Shown: positions 1-8,675 of the stretch, one piece after another
Layout: every line of letters begins with the position of its first letter
How positions within the stretch are numbered: the first letter of the stretch is position 1
NCBI GenBank assembly: GCA_016432725.1
Contig: JACJDG010000003.1
Location: forward strand, 4,216,001 to 4,280,000
Direction: 5' to 3'
Length of the DNA: 64,000 bases
From: Streptomyces sp. DHE7-1
GTDB lineage: Bacteria > Actinomycetota > Actinomycetes > Streptomycetales > Streptomycetaceae
The notes under the pieces: generated by a model
Seen by the model: only the letters and a program-made list of their open reading frames with translations
Told to the model about the DNA's origin: nothing
The model's database searches: none
Translations under genes and position numbers: made by a program

Positions 1-69
1 ATCGCGATCGGTGTGCTGCCCGTGGTGATCGGGCTGGCGGGCGGAGTGATGGGAGGAGGTGGCGGCTGA
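1..69 (+). CDS. C-terminal end of a TadC-like (type II secretion F family) membrane protein
   Basis: A frame open at the window edge ends with TGA at 67-69 and encodes a hydrophobic, glycine-rich tail (IAIGVLPVVIGLAGG). The genes that follow are DUF4244, TadE-like and Rv3654c-like. In actinobacterial Tad/Flp pilus loci these lie just after tadB/tadC, which is the only basis for naming this fragment. Most of the gene is outside the window, so the family call is an inference from context. Confidence 0.5.
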   Translation: MAIGVLPVVIGLAGGVMGGGGG

Positions 70-193
70 CGGCGACGGTGACGGCGACGGCGGAGGACGC
101 GGCCGCGGGCGACGCGGTGCCGGTGACGGCGCGGGACGCGGACGGCGTGGTCTCGGAAAACGGACGAGAAAGCTGGAACGAAGGGAGTTCGAG

Positions 194-394
194 GTGCGGA
201 AGAAGGCCGGAAAGCTGTGGGTGTCGGTGCGGGAGCGATGGCGCGCGGACGGCGGGATGGTGACCTCCGAGTACGCGATGGGGATCGTGGCCGCGGTCGG
301 ATTCGCGTTGCTGCTCTACGAGGTCGTCACCAGCGGCCAGGTCAAGGCGGAACTGCAGGCCATCGTGAAACGGGCCCTCAGTGCGCGGATGTGA
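194..394 (+). CDS. DUF4244 protein, Flp-pilin-like small membrane protein
   Basis: This 66-residue protein has a basic N-terminus followed by GMVTSEYAMG and one hydrophobic helix (IVAAVGFALLLYEVV). That is the pattern of DUF4244 proteins of actinobacterial Tad loci, which resemble the Flp pilin with its G/T-S-E-Y processing region. I chose GTG at 194 because AAGGGAG lies 6 bases upstream. An in-frame GTG at 59 would add 45 residues of low-complexity GDGDG/RGRG sequence without an obvious ribosome site. The next gene starts inside this one at 381, so the pilus genes are translationally coupled. Confidence 0.75.
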   Translation: MRKKAGKLWVSVRERWRADGGMVTSEYAMGIVAAVGFALLLYEVVTSGQVKAELQAIVKRALSARM

Positions 395-994
395 GCGGGG
401 GTCGGACCGCGGGTTCGTGACCGCGGAGTCGGCCGTGGTGCTGTCGGTGCTGGTGGCGTTCAGCATGGCGCTGGTCTGGGGCTGCTCGTGGTGGCGGCCC
501 AGATCCAGTGCGTGGACGCCGCCCGCACCGGCGCCCGGGCCGCCGCCCGGCAGGACTCGTCCGACGCGGTGGTGAAGGTGACCCGGCAGGCGGCACCGCG
601 CGGGGCGCGGGTGACGGTCGGCCGGGCGGGTGACCAGGTCCGGGTGGCGGTGGTGGCCAGACCGCCCGTGCTGTCCGGACTGCCGTTCGAGGTACGGGAG
701 GAGGCGGTGGCGGTGGCCGAGGAGACCGTCGGCGCGGGCACCGGCGTCGATACGGGGACTGCAGCCGGAACCGGCGCAGGCACAGGCAATGGCAGTGGCG
801 CTGATGCGGGGACCGCAACCGGCACGGACGCGGGCAGCGGCAATGGCACCGGCGATACGGGGACCGGTACCCGAACCGGTGGAGGCGCAGGCACGGGCAC
901 AGGCGCAGGCGTAGGCACGGACACAGGTGCCGCTGCTGGAGCGGGCCTCGGCGCAGGTGCCGTGGACGGGCCCGCGAGGGAGCCGGCGTCATGA
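381..994 (+). CDS. TadE-like minor pilin with Gly/Thr-rich tail (apparent frameshift at 478-481)
   Basis: The N-terminus reads GFVTAESAVVLSVLVAF, a TadE-type short leader and membrane helix. It continues in another frame as VVAAQIQCVDAARTGARAAARQ, the usual TadE continuation. One extra G in the run at 478-481 joins the two halves into a 204-residue protein. From about residue 115 the protein is almost only Gly, Thr, Ala, Asp and Asn in short repeats (GTG, TGAG, GNGSG), which is unusual for TadE. GTG 381 overlaps the preceding gene, and the stop overlaps the ATG at 991. Role: pseudopilin-like component of the Tad secretion/pilus system, inferred from family and context. Confidence 0.7.
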
Positions 995-1401
995 GGTGCC
1001 GATGGCGGAAAGTCCGCTGCGGAGAACGGAGTTCGGATCGGGGCTCCGCCACCGTCTGGAGCGTCGGGGTGATCAGCGTGCTGTGCGTGGTGTTCGGCGC
1101 CGTGCTCGCCCTGGGGCAGGCGGTCGTGGTCAGACACCGGGCGGCCGGCGGCGCGGATCTGGCGGCGCTCGCCGCCGCGGACCACTGGGCCGAGGGAACC
1201 GCCGGCGCCTGTGCCCGGGCGGAACGAGTGGCGGCGGCCCAGGGGGTCCGGCTGGTGCGGTGTGTGATCGCGGGTGAGACCTCGGACGTCACCGCGGCCT
1301 CGGGACGTGGGCCGTTCGCCGCGGAGGTCAGAGCCAGAGCCGGGCCGCCCGGGCCCCTGCCCCCGACGGCGGGGACAGCCGCGCCGAGACCGTCCCCTTG
1401 A
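991..1401 (+). CDS. Rv3654c-family TadE-like protein
   Basis: This 136-residue protein has a basic start, then GSATVWSVGVISVLCVVFGAVLALG as a single transmembrane helix, then RHRAAGGADLAALAAAD. The last stretch is characteristic of the Rv3654c group that closes actinobacterial Tad operons. The ATG overlaps the TGA of the TadE-like gene (ATGA), so coupling is likely. It is probably a membrane-anchored minor pilin-like protein; its exact role is not known. The C-terminus is proline-rich, and the stop lies inside the first copy of a 20-bp tandem duplication. Confidence 0.75.
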   Translation: MRCRWRKVRCGERSSDRGSATVWSVGVISVLCVVFGAVLALGQAVVVRHRAAGGADLAALAAADHWAEGTAGACARAERVAAAQGVRLVRCVIAGETSDVTAASGRGPFAAEVRARAGPPGPLPPTAGTAAPRPSP

Positions 1402-1422
1402 TGCCGAGACCGTCCCCTTGAT
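1383..1422. repeat. 20-bp perfect tandem duplication at the end of the Tad operon
   Basis: GCCGAGACCGTCCCCTTGAT occurs twice back to back (1383-1402 and 1403-1422). The first copy carries the TGA stop of the Rv3654c-like gene. Further CCCCTCAGGCCGCC-like partial repeats follow to about 1510 in the gap before the convergent helicase gene. Confidence 0.9.
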
Positions 1423-1516
1423 CCGGAAGGCCCGCCCCGGCCTCTCAGGCACCGGCCCCTCAGTCCTTCAGGCCGCCCAGCCCCTCAGGCCGCCAGGCCG
1501 CCCGCCCTCCAGCCCC

Positions 1517-4005
1517 TCAGCCCTCGGCTCTGTCCGCCGAGTCCTCCCGCGGCTTCTCCTCGGGAGCCTCCCGGAGCAGCACCGTGAGGAGCCGTACCGC
1601 CCCCTCTTGTGCAGCGGGTCGTTGCCGTTGCCGCACTTGGGGGACTGGATGCAGGAGGGGCAGCCCGCCTCGCACTCGCAGGAGGCGATGGCCTCCCGGG
1701 TCGCGGCGAGCCAGGCGCGGGCGGTGTGGAAGGCGCGCTCCGCGAAGCCCGCGCCACCCGGATGGCCGTCGTAGACGAACACCGTCGGCAGGAGGGTGTC
1801 CGGGTGCAGCGGGACCGAGACCCCGCCGATGTCCCAGCGGTCGCAGGTGGCGAACAGGGGGAGCATGCCGATCGAGGCGTGCTCGGCGGCGTGCAGGGAG
1901 CCGCCGAGGATCTCCGGGGTGATCCGCGCCTCGTCGAGCTGGTCCTCGGTGACCGTCCACCACACCGCGCGCGTGCGCAGCGTACGAGGAGGGAGGTCGA
2001 GCTTCGTCTCACCGAGCACTTCACCCGTGATGAGCCGTCGCCGCAGGAAGGAGACCACCTGGTTGGTGACCTCGACCGAGCCGTAGCAGAGCCGGCCGGA
2101 GCCCCAGGGGATCTCGACGTCCGTCTCCAGGACGGAGATCGACGTGGTGTCCCGGGCGACCGTCGAGTACGGCGGGTCGGCCTGCTCGACCAGCGCGACG
2201 GAGTCCTCCAGGTCCAGCGAGCGCACCAGGTAGGTGCGGCCCTGGTGCAGGTGCACCGCGCCCTCGTGCACCGCGGAGTGCGCGGCGCCCGCGTCGACCG
2301 TGCCGAGCAGACGGCCCGTGCCCGCCTCCACGACCTGCACCGGCCGCCCGCTCGCGCCGCGGATGTCGGTCAGGTCGGCGGCCCGCTCCCGGCGTGTCCA
2401 GTGCCAGGCCCGGGTACGGCGGCGCAGCAGCTTCGCGGCCTCCAGCTGGGGCAGCAGCTCCGCGCAGGCGGGACCGAAGAGGTCGAGGTCCTCGCCGGTC
2501 AGCGGGATCTCCGCCGCCGCGGCGCACAGATGCGGGGCGAGGACGTACGGGTTGTCGGGGTCGAGGACGGTGGATTCCACCGGTTGGTCGAACAGGGCCT
2601 CGGGATGATGGACGAGGAAGGTGTCCAGTGGGTCGTCGCGGGCCACCAGCACCGCCAGGGCGCCCTGTCCGGATCGGCCCGCGCGGCCCGCCTGCTGCCA
2701 CAGGGAGGCGCGTGTCCCGGGGTATCCCGCGATGAGTACCGCGTCCAGGCCGGAGACGTCCACGCCCAGCTCCAGGGCCGTCGTGGCGGCGAGTCCGAGG
2801 AGTTCGCCGGAGTGCAGGGCGCGTTCCAGGGCTCGGCGTTCCTCGGGGAGGTAGCCGCCCCGGTAGGCCGCGACACGCCGGACGAGGGACCGGTCGATTT
2901 CGGCCAGGCGCTCCTGGGTGATCACCGAGATCAGCTCGGCGCCGCGCCGGGAGCGCACGAAGGCGACCGAACGCACGCCCTGCACGGTGAGATCGGTCAG
3001 CAGGTCGGCCGTCTCGGCGGTGGCGGTACGCCGGACGGGTGCGCCCTTCTCGCCGTGCAGATCGGTGAGCGGGGGCTCCCACAGGGCGAAGACCAGCTCG
3101 CCGCGCGGGGAGGCGTCGTCGGCGACCTCGACCACCGGCAGTCCGGTGAGCCGGCCGGCGGCCACGGCGGGCTCGGCGGCGGTCGCGGAGGCCAGCAGGA
3201 ACACGGGCGAGGAGCCGTAGCGCGCGCACAGGCGGCGCAGCCGGCGCAGCACCTGGGCGACGTGCGAGCCGAACACGCCCCGGTAGGTGTGGCACTCGTC
3301 GATGACGACGTACTTGAGCGCCTTCAGGAAGGAGGACCAGCGGGGGTGGGAGGGCAATATCCCGCGGTGCAGCATGTCGGGGTTGGTGAGGACGTAGTTC
3401 GCGTACTGGCGGATCCACTCCCGTTCCTCGTACGGGGTGTCGCCGTCGTACACGGCCGGGCGAACGGCCCCGGCCAAAGGTTGTGAAAGTTCCTTCACCG
3501 AGCGGCACTGGTCCGCCGCGAGCGCCTTGGTGGGCGCCAGGTACAGGGCGGTGGCCCCGCGGCCGTTCGGGGCCTCGGAGCCGTCCAGCAGGGTCGACAT
3601 GACCGGCACGAGGTAGGCGAGGGACTTGCCGGAGGCGGTGCCGGTGGCGACCACCACCGAGTCGCCGTCCAGGGCGTGCTCGGCGGCCAGGGCCTGGTGG
3701 GCCCACGGGTGCTCGATGCCGCACGCCTGCACCGCGGCGATCACCTCGGAGCGAATCCGGTCAGGCCAGACGGCATGCCGACCCGCACGCGGGGGCAAGT
3801 GCTCCGTATGAGTGATGCGCGCGGAGCGGCTCGGCCCGGAGGCGAGCCGGTCCAGAACGGTGCCCGGAGACGGGCGGGACGCCGGGTCTGCCACGGGTCG
3901 ATCGGATCGGTGATTCTTGGCCATCGGCACCGAGTGTGTCACCGGCGTGACGGACAATGGAGCCAAGGCGTCGTGCACGCATGCCGGTAAGTGATTGAAT
4001 GCCAT
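1517..4005 (-). CDS. DEAD/DEAH-box helicase with DUF1998-type zinc C-terminus (frameshift at 1600-1604)
   Basis: This is a superfamily 2 helicase of the YprA/MrfA type, expected to act in DNA repair. Visible motifs are ATGTASGKSLAYL (Walker A), VIDECHTYRG (DECH box), LLASATAAEP (motif III) and QQAGRAGRSGQG (motif VI). Near the end comes a cysteine cluster (CECEAGCPSCIQSPKCGNGN) typical of DUF1998. The frame then breaks: one more C in the run at 1600-1604 restores KRGAVRLLTVLL and a stop at 1517, giving 829 residues. As sequenced, translation runs on to 1468. The start may instead be the in-frame ATG at 3924 (MAKNHRSD), which would leave more promoter room for the divergent bldG. Confidence 0.88.
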
Positions 4006-4085
4006 CGCGGCTGGCGGTTCGCCCCGGGGGCCGCAAGCCGATGTCCCGAGGGGCGACCGCTCGATAGCAAGGTGCTGGAGGATCC

Positions 4086-4427
4086 GTGGACCTGTCCCTG
4101 TCGACCCGTACCGTCGGCGATCGTACGGTCGTCGAGGTCGGTGGCGAAATCGATGTATACACCGCGCCCAAGCTGCGCGAGCAGTTGGTCGAGCTGGTGA
4201 ACGACGGGAATTTCCACCTCGTCGTCGACATGGAGGGCGTGGACTTCCTCGACTCCACCGGGCTCGGCGTACTGGTCGGCGGCCTGAAGCGGGTGCGTGC
4301 CCATGAGGGCTCTCTGCGCCTGGTCTGCAACCAGGAGCGCATTCTGAAGATCTTCCGCATCACCGGCCTCACCAAGGTGTTCCCGATCCACACCTCGGTC
4401 GAGGAAGCGGTGGCGGCCACCGACTGA
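4086..4427 (+). CDS. bldG: BldG, anti-sigma factor antagonist (STAS domain)
   Basis: This 113-residue STAS protein has the central motif MEGVDFLDSTGLGVLVGG. Ser57 in DSTG is the conserved phosphorylation site of SpoIIAA/RsbV-type antagonists. The sequence matches my memory of S. coelicolor BldG, needed for aerial hyphae and antibiotic production. When unphosphorylated it binds anti-sigma kinases and frees sigma factors of the SigB/SigH type. GTG at 4086 follows GGAGG. Divergent helicase upstream and anti-sigma gene 154 bases downstream is the usual bldG arrangement. Confidence 0.95.
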   Translation: MDLSLSTRTVGDRTVVEVGGEIDVYTAPKLREQLVELVNDGNFHLVVDMEGVDFLDSTGLGVLVGGLKRVRAHEGSLRLVCNQERILKIFRITGLTKVFPIHTSVEEAVAATD

Positions 4428-4581
4428 CCCGGCCGGCCACTCGGTCCGGACCGCTCGCCGGTCCGGACACCGGCCGGCCCCGCCCCGGGCCGGTGGGTCC
4501 GGGGCCCAGTAAGTACAGCAGGGGGTGCGGGCTCGGCGGCCCCGCCCCCGTACCGCACGCCCGTAGTCGCGAGGGGGATGC

Positions 4582-5019
4582 ATGGCCACCGTCGAACTCC
4601 GCTTCAGCGCGCTGCCCGAGCACGTCAGGACCGCCCGTCTGGTGGCGGCAGCGGTGGCGCGCAGGGCCGGAGTGGACGAGGCCGTTCTCGACGAGGTGCG
4701 CCTCGCCGTCGGTGAGGCCTGCTCCCGTGCCGTCGGACTCCATCAGAGCAACGCCATCACGGCACCCGTGAAGGTGGCGCTGATCGAGGACGAGAAGCAG
4801 TTCTCCATCGAGGTCGGCGACGAGGCCCCGCACGCCGTTCCCGCCGAGCGAGTGGCCGGCGGAGCCGCCGCGGACGCGGACGTGGAGGCCGAGGAGGACG
4901 AGATGGGCCTCGCGGTCATCAGCGGTCTCGTTGACGACGTGGAGGTCACCACGGGCCGGGACGGCGGACTGATCCGGATGAGCTGGCCCACCGCCCCGCC
5001 GGCCGTCACGCTCGTCTGA
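4582..5019 (+). CDS. Anti-sigma factor partner of BldG (RsbW-like ATPase fold)
   Basis: This 145-residue protein of the HATPase_c_2 anti-sigma class starts at ATG 4582 after GAGGGGG. The N-box region reads EVRLAVGEACSRAVG: the usual Glu is present, but Arg stands where RsbW/SpoIIAB kinases have the metal-binding Asn. The acidic stretch before EMGLAVISGLVDDV has no clear DxGxG. It may bind BldG without normal kinase activity, which is inference. It lies 154 bases after bldG and corresponds to the gene cotranscribed with bldG in S. coelicolor. A strong hairpin follows at 5070. Confidence 0.85.
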   Translation: MATVELRFSALPEHVRTARLVAAAVARRAGVDEAVLDEVRLAVGEACSRAVGLHQSNAITAPVKVALIEDEKQFSIEVGDEAPHAVPAERVAGGAAADADVEAEEDEMGLAVISGLVDDVEVTTGRDGGLIRMSWPTAPPAVTLV

Positions 5020-5069
5020 AGCCGCGCGCAGCGCGTTCGAACACCGCGTACACCGCGTACACCGCGACG

Positions 5070-5094
5070 AAGGGCCCTGCTGAGCAGGGCCCTT
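5070..5094 (+). terminator. Terminator after the bldG/anti-sigma pair
   Basis: An 11-bp perfect stem (AAGGGCCCTGC / GCAGGGCCCTT) with a TGA loop is followed by CTCACT. It lies 50 bases after the anti-sigma stop codon. Confidence 0.85.
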
Positions 5095-5121
5095 CTCACT
5101 GTCTCCGGCACGCCCCGGAAT

Positions 5122-5197
5122 TCGTGAAGGAATTCACGATCAATACCCTGATAATTTGATCAAGCATCAATGTGGCCGTCAATGCCTTTGAGGCATT
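5122..5197. promoter_or_regulatory. Two inverted repeats in the AT-richer hppA upstream region
   Basis: TCGTGAA-ggaa-TTCACGA (5122-5139) and AATGCCT-ttg-AGGCATT (5181-5197) are perfect 7-bp dyads. The 326-base gap between the anti-sigma gene and hppA is much less GC-rich than its surroundings. They may be operators; no regulator is identified. Confidence 0.5.
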
Positions 5198-5297
5198 ACC
5201 TCTTTCGGGTTCGATGGCGGGAACTCGATCATTTGCTGAAGAGCACCAGGAGGCGAATTCCGTTTACCGTCCCCTGTTTAGATCACTCCGGGGTACC

Positions 5298-5303
5298 TAC
5301 AAT
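5298..5303 (+). promoter_or_regulatory. Candidate -10 element for hppA
   Basis: TACAAT stands 42 bases before the hppA ATG and fits the TANNNT pattern. No convincing -35 lies 16-18 bases upstream, so the assignment is tentative. Transcription would start near 5310 with a short leader carrying AAGGAGGA. Confidence 0.4.
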
Positions 5304-5345
5304 CCGTCCACATCTTGAGCTCAGCCCAAGCGTCAAGGAGGACGA

Positions 5346-7751
5346 ATGGCGGGGCTTTCTACCCCTCATCAGTTTGGCCACCCCACAACCTTCGCGGCCG
5401 CGGTACTCACGGACGACAACCGGATCATCGTGGCGGTGATCGCGGCCGTCGCCCTGGCCGCGCTCGCCGTCGCAGGCGTCCTGGTGCGCCAGGTGCTGGC
5501 GGCGGGCGAGGGCACCGACAGCATGAAGGAGATCGCCGGAGCGGTCCAGGAAGGTGCCAAGGCGTATCTCGCCCGGCAGTTGCGCACGCTCGGCGTATTC
5601 GCCGTCGTCGTGTTCTTCCTGCTCCTGCTGCTGCCCGCGGACGACTGGAATCAGCGTGCCGGACGATCGGTGTTCTTCCTGATCGGCGCGGTGTTCTCGG
5701 CAACCACCGGCTATATCGGCATGTGGCTCGCGGTGCGCAGCAATGTGCGCGTCGCCGCCGCGGCCCGGGAAGCGACCCCGGGCGAAGGAGAACCCGAAAA
5801 GGATCTCACCACCGTCTCGCACACCGCGATGAAGATCGCATTTCGCACGGGCGGCGTCGTCGGCATGTTCACGGTGGGGCTCGGCCTGCTGGGCGCCTCC
5901 TGCGTGGTGCTGGTGTACGCGGCCGACGCGCCGAAGGTGCTGGAGGGCTTCGGCCTCGGCGCCGCCCTGATCGCCATGTTCATGCGTGTGGGCGGCGGCA
6001 TCTTCACCAAGGCCGCCGACGTAGGCGCCGACCTGGTCGGCAAGGTCGAGCAGGGCATTCCGGAGGACGACCCGCGCAACGCCGCGACCATCGCCGACAA
6101 CGTGGGCGACAACGTCGGCGACTGCGCGGGCATGGCGGCCGACCTGTTCGAGTCGTACGCCGTCACCCTGGTGGCCGCACTGATCCTCGGCAAGGCCGCC
6201 TTCGGCGACTCCGGGCTCGCCTTCCCGCTGCTGGTGCCCGCGATCGGTGTGCTCACCGCCATGATCGGCATCTTCGCGGTCGCGCCGCGCCGGTCCGACC
6301 GCAGCGGCATGACCGCGATCAACCGCGGCTTCTTCATCTCGGCGGTGATCTCACTCGTACTGGTCGCGGTCGCGGTCTTCCTCTACCTGCCCGCGAAGTA
6401 CTCCGACCTGAGCGGTGTCACCGACGTGGCGATCCGCGCCAAGGACGGCGACCCGCGGATCCTCGCCCTGGTGGCGGTGGCGATCGGCATCCTGCTGGCC
6501 GCCGTGATCCAGCAGCTCACGGGCTACTTCACCGAGACCAACCGCCGTCCGGTCAGGGACATCGGCAAGACCTCCCTCACGGGCCCGGCCACCGTCGTCC
6601 TCTCCGGCATCTCGTTGGGTCTGGAATCGGCCGTCTACACCGCCCTGCTCATCGGGCTCGGCGTGTACGGCGCGTTCCTGCTCGGCGGCACCTCGATCAT
6701 GCTCGCGCTGTTCGCGGTGGCCCTCGCCGGCACCGGCCTGCTCACCACGGTCGGCGTGATCGTCGCCATGGACACCTTCGGGCCGGTCTCGGACAACGCG
6801 CAGGGCATCGCCGAGATGTCCGGTGACGTCGAGGGCGCGGGCGCCCAGGTGCTCACCAACCTGGACGCGGTGGGCAACACCACCAAGGCCATCACCAAGG
6901 GCATCGCCATCGCCACCGCCGTCCTCGCGGCATCGGCGCTCTTCGGCTCGTACCGGGACGCCATCACCACCAACGTGCAAGACGTCGGCGCGAAACTCAC
7001 CGGCCCCGGCTCACCGATGAGCCTGTCGATGGACATCTCGCAGCCCAACAACCTCGTCGGCCTCATCGCGGGCGCCGCGGTCGTCTTCCTCTTCTCCGGA
7101 CTCGCCATCAACGCCGTGTCGCGTTCGGCCGGTTCGGTGGTGTTCGAGGTGCGGCGGCAGTTCCGTGAGAAGCCCGGGATCATGGACTTCACCGAGAAGC
7201 CCGAGTACGGCAAGGTCGTCGACATCTGCACCAAGGACGCCCTGCGCGAGCTGGCCACACCCGGTCTGCTCGCCGTCATGGCGCCGATCTTCATCGGTTT
7301 CACCCTCGGGGTCGGCGCGCTCGGCTCCTACCTCGCGGGCGCGATCGGTGCGGGCACGCTGATGGCGGTGTTCCTCGCCAACTCCGGCGGAGCCTGGGAC
7401 AACGCCAAGAAACTGGTGGAGGACGGCCACCACGGCGGCAAGGGCAGCGAGGCCCACGCCGCCACGGTGATCGGCGACACGGTCGGCGACCCCTTCAAGG
7501 ACACCGCGGGGCCGGCGATCAACCCGTTGCTGAAGGTCATGAACCTGGTCTCGCTGCTCATCGCGCCCGCGGTGATCAAGTTCTCCTACGGCGACGACAG
7601 GAACCTCGGTGTGCGGATCGGCATCGCGATCCTCGCGCTGCTGGTGATCATCGTCTCGGTGTACGTCTCCAAGCGTCGCGGCATCGCCGTCGGCGACGAC
7701 GAGAGCGCCGAGCGGGTCTCCAACTCGGCGGACGCGGCGGTGGTTTCGTAG
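5346..7751 (+). CDS. hppA: K+-independent proton-pumping membrane pyrophosphatase
   Basis: This 801-residue polytopic protein hydrolyses PPi and pumps H+ across the membrane. Signature motifs are DVGADLVGKVE, DNVGDNVGDCAGMAADLFE and GDTVGDPFKDTAGPAINPL, which bind Mg-PPi. GNTTKAITKG has Lys where K+-dependent enzymes have Ala, which marks the K+-independent class. About 15 hydrophobic helices are visible. ATG 5346 follows AAGGAGGACG, an excellent ribosome site. It stands alone, ending in an 18-bp hairpin. A soluble pyrophosphatase gene is also in the window (43847-44338). Confidence 0.97.
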   Translation: MAGLSTPHQFGHPTTFAAAVLTDDNRIIVAVIAAVALAALAVAGVLVRQVLAAGEGTDSMKEIAGAVQEGAKAYLARQLRTLGVFAVVVFFLLLLLPADDWNQRAGRSVFFLIGAVFSATTGYIGMWLAVRSNVRVAAAAREATPGEGEPEKDLTTVSHTAMKIAFRTGGVVGMFTVGLGLLGASCVVLVYAADAPKVLEGFGLGAALIAMFMRVGGGIFTKAADVGADLVGKVEQGIPEDDPRNAATIADNVGDNVGDCAGMAADLFESYAVTLVAALILGKAAFGDSGLAFPLLVPAIGVLTAMIGIFAVAPRRSDRSGMTAINRGFFISAVISLVLVAVAVFLYLPAKYSDLSGVTDVAIRAKDGDPRILALVAVAIGILLAAVIQQLTGYFTETNRRPVRDIGKTSLTGPATVVLSGISLGLESAVYTALLIGLGVYGAFLLGGTSIMLALFAVALAGTGLLTTVGVIVAMDTFGPVSDNAQGIAEMSGDVEGAGAQVLTNLDAVGNTTKAITKGIAIATAVLAASALFGSYRDAITTNVQDVGAKLTGPGSPMSLSMDISQPNNLVGLIAGAAVVFLFSGLAINAVSRSAGSVVFEVRRQFREKPGIMDFTEKPEYGKVVDICTKDALRELATPGLLAVMAPIFIGFTLGVGALGSYLAGAIGAGTLMAVFLANSGGAWDNAKKLVEDGHHGGKGSEAHAATVIGDTVGDPFKDTAGPAINPLLKVMNLVSLLIAPAVIKFSYGDDRNLGVRIGIAILALLVIIVSVYVSKRRGIAVGDDESAERVSNSADAAVVS

Positions 7752-7777
7752 TCCGCTTCCACCGGTCCTGCGCAACG

Positions 7778-7817
7778 GGCGGGCGGGCGGCACGTGTTGA
7801 CGTGCCGCCCGCCCGCC
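7778..7817 (+). terminator. Terminator after hppA
   Basis: There is an 18-bp perfect GC-rich stem (7778-7795 with 7800-7817) and a GTTG loop. It starts 26 bases after the hppA stop. Confidence 0.9.
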
Positions 7818-7964
7818 GCGTGCGCGGGGCCGGCCCGGCCGTGAGCCTTCTCTCCCATGGTGCGAAGAATCACAAAAGCAGACTTACGGGACCTTCGGCA
7901 TGTGGGGGTCGTCGTCATGCCGTGTAGATTCCGGGGGCCGAGAGCCATGGAAGGGACCTATCCG

Positions 7965-8570
7965 GTGAACAAGAAGCTCACGGCCGCACTGTCCGGCGGT
8001 GCGGTACTGGTAGTGGCGTTGTCGGGCTGCAGCGGCAGCGAGGACAGCGGCCCCGACCCCAAGCTGGTCGCCTGGGCCAAGACGGTGTGCGACGCGGTAC
8101 CGGGGCAGGACGCCAAGATCAGGGAGGCGAACGCCTCGATCGCCAAGATAGCCACGGACAGCAACCTGCCGCCCAAGACCGCCAAGAGCACGTACGCGTC
8201 GGCGTTCCAGGACATGGCCGACGGCTACAAGGGGCTGGCCGCCGCCATCAACAGCGCCGGAGCGCCTCCCGGGGTCGACGGCGGTGCCAAGCGGCAGAAG
8301 GACGCCGCCAAGAACCTCACCAGCCTCGCCACGGCGTACGGCGACCTGAAGAAGAAGGTCGACGGCCTCGACACCAAGGACCAGGGCAAGTTCGCCAAGG
8401 GCCTGCACGAGGTCGCCGACCAGACGAAGCAGATCGGCGAGCAGAGCAACAGCGGCACTGAGGCGCTGAAGCGGCTGGAGCAGGGCGATGTGAAGGAGGC
8501 GATCGCCAAGCAGCCGAGCTGCAAGGTCGCCGCATCGGGCTCCGCCCCCGCGTCGGCCACGACCGGCTGA
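7965..8570 (+). CDS. Small secreted lipoprotein of unknown function
   Basis: This 201-residue protein starts at GTG 7965. An alternative in-frame ATG at 7947 would add MEGTYP. VNKKLTAALSGGAVLVVALSGC is a lipoprotein signal with lipobox ALSGC. The mature part is mainly charged helix (KKKVDGLDTKDQGKFAKGLHEVADQTKQIGEQ), suggesting a helical bundle or coiled coil on the cell surface. Family members are common in Streptomyces beside hppA; no function is known to me. It is a single gene between the hppA terminator and the methyltransferase. Confidence 0.8.
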   Translation: MNKKLTAALSGGAVLVVALSGCSGSEDSGPDPKLVAWAKTVCDAVPGQDAKIREANASIAKIATDSNLPPKTAKSTYASAFQDMADGYKGLAAAINSAGAPPGVDGGAKRQKDAAKNLTSLATAYGDLKKKVDGLDTKDQGKFAKGLHEVADQTKQIGEQSNSGTEALKRLEQGDVKEAIAKQPSCKVAASGSAPASATTG

Positions 8571-8675
8571 CCCGGCGTACGGACACCGCGGGACGCGGGC
8601 GGGCGGCCGCCGGACACGGGCGGCCGGCCCGCGCCGAGGCGGCCCCGGCCGGCCGCGCCGGGCCACAATGGGGGC

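Noticed and set aside
378..1452. Long Pro/Arg-rich minus-strand frames opposite the Tad genes
   Set aside because: They mirror the Gly/Thr repeat tail and have no start signals or recognisable domains.
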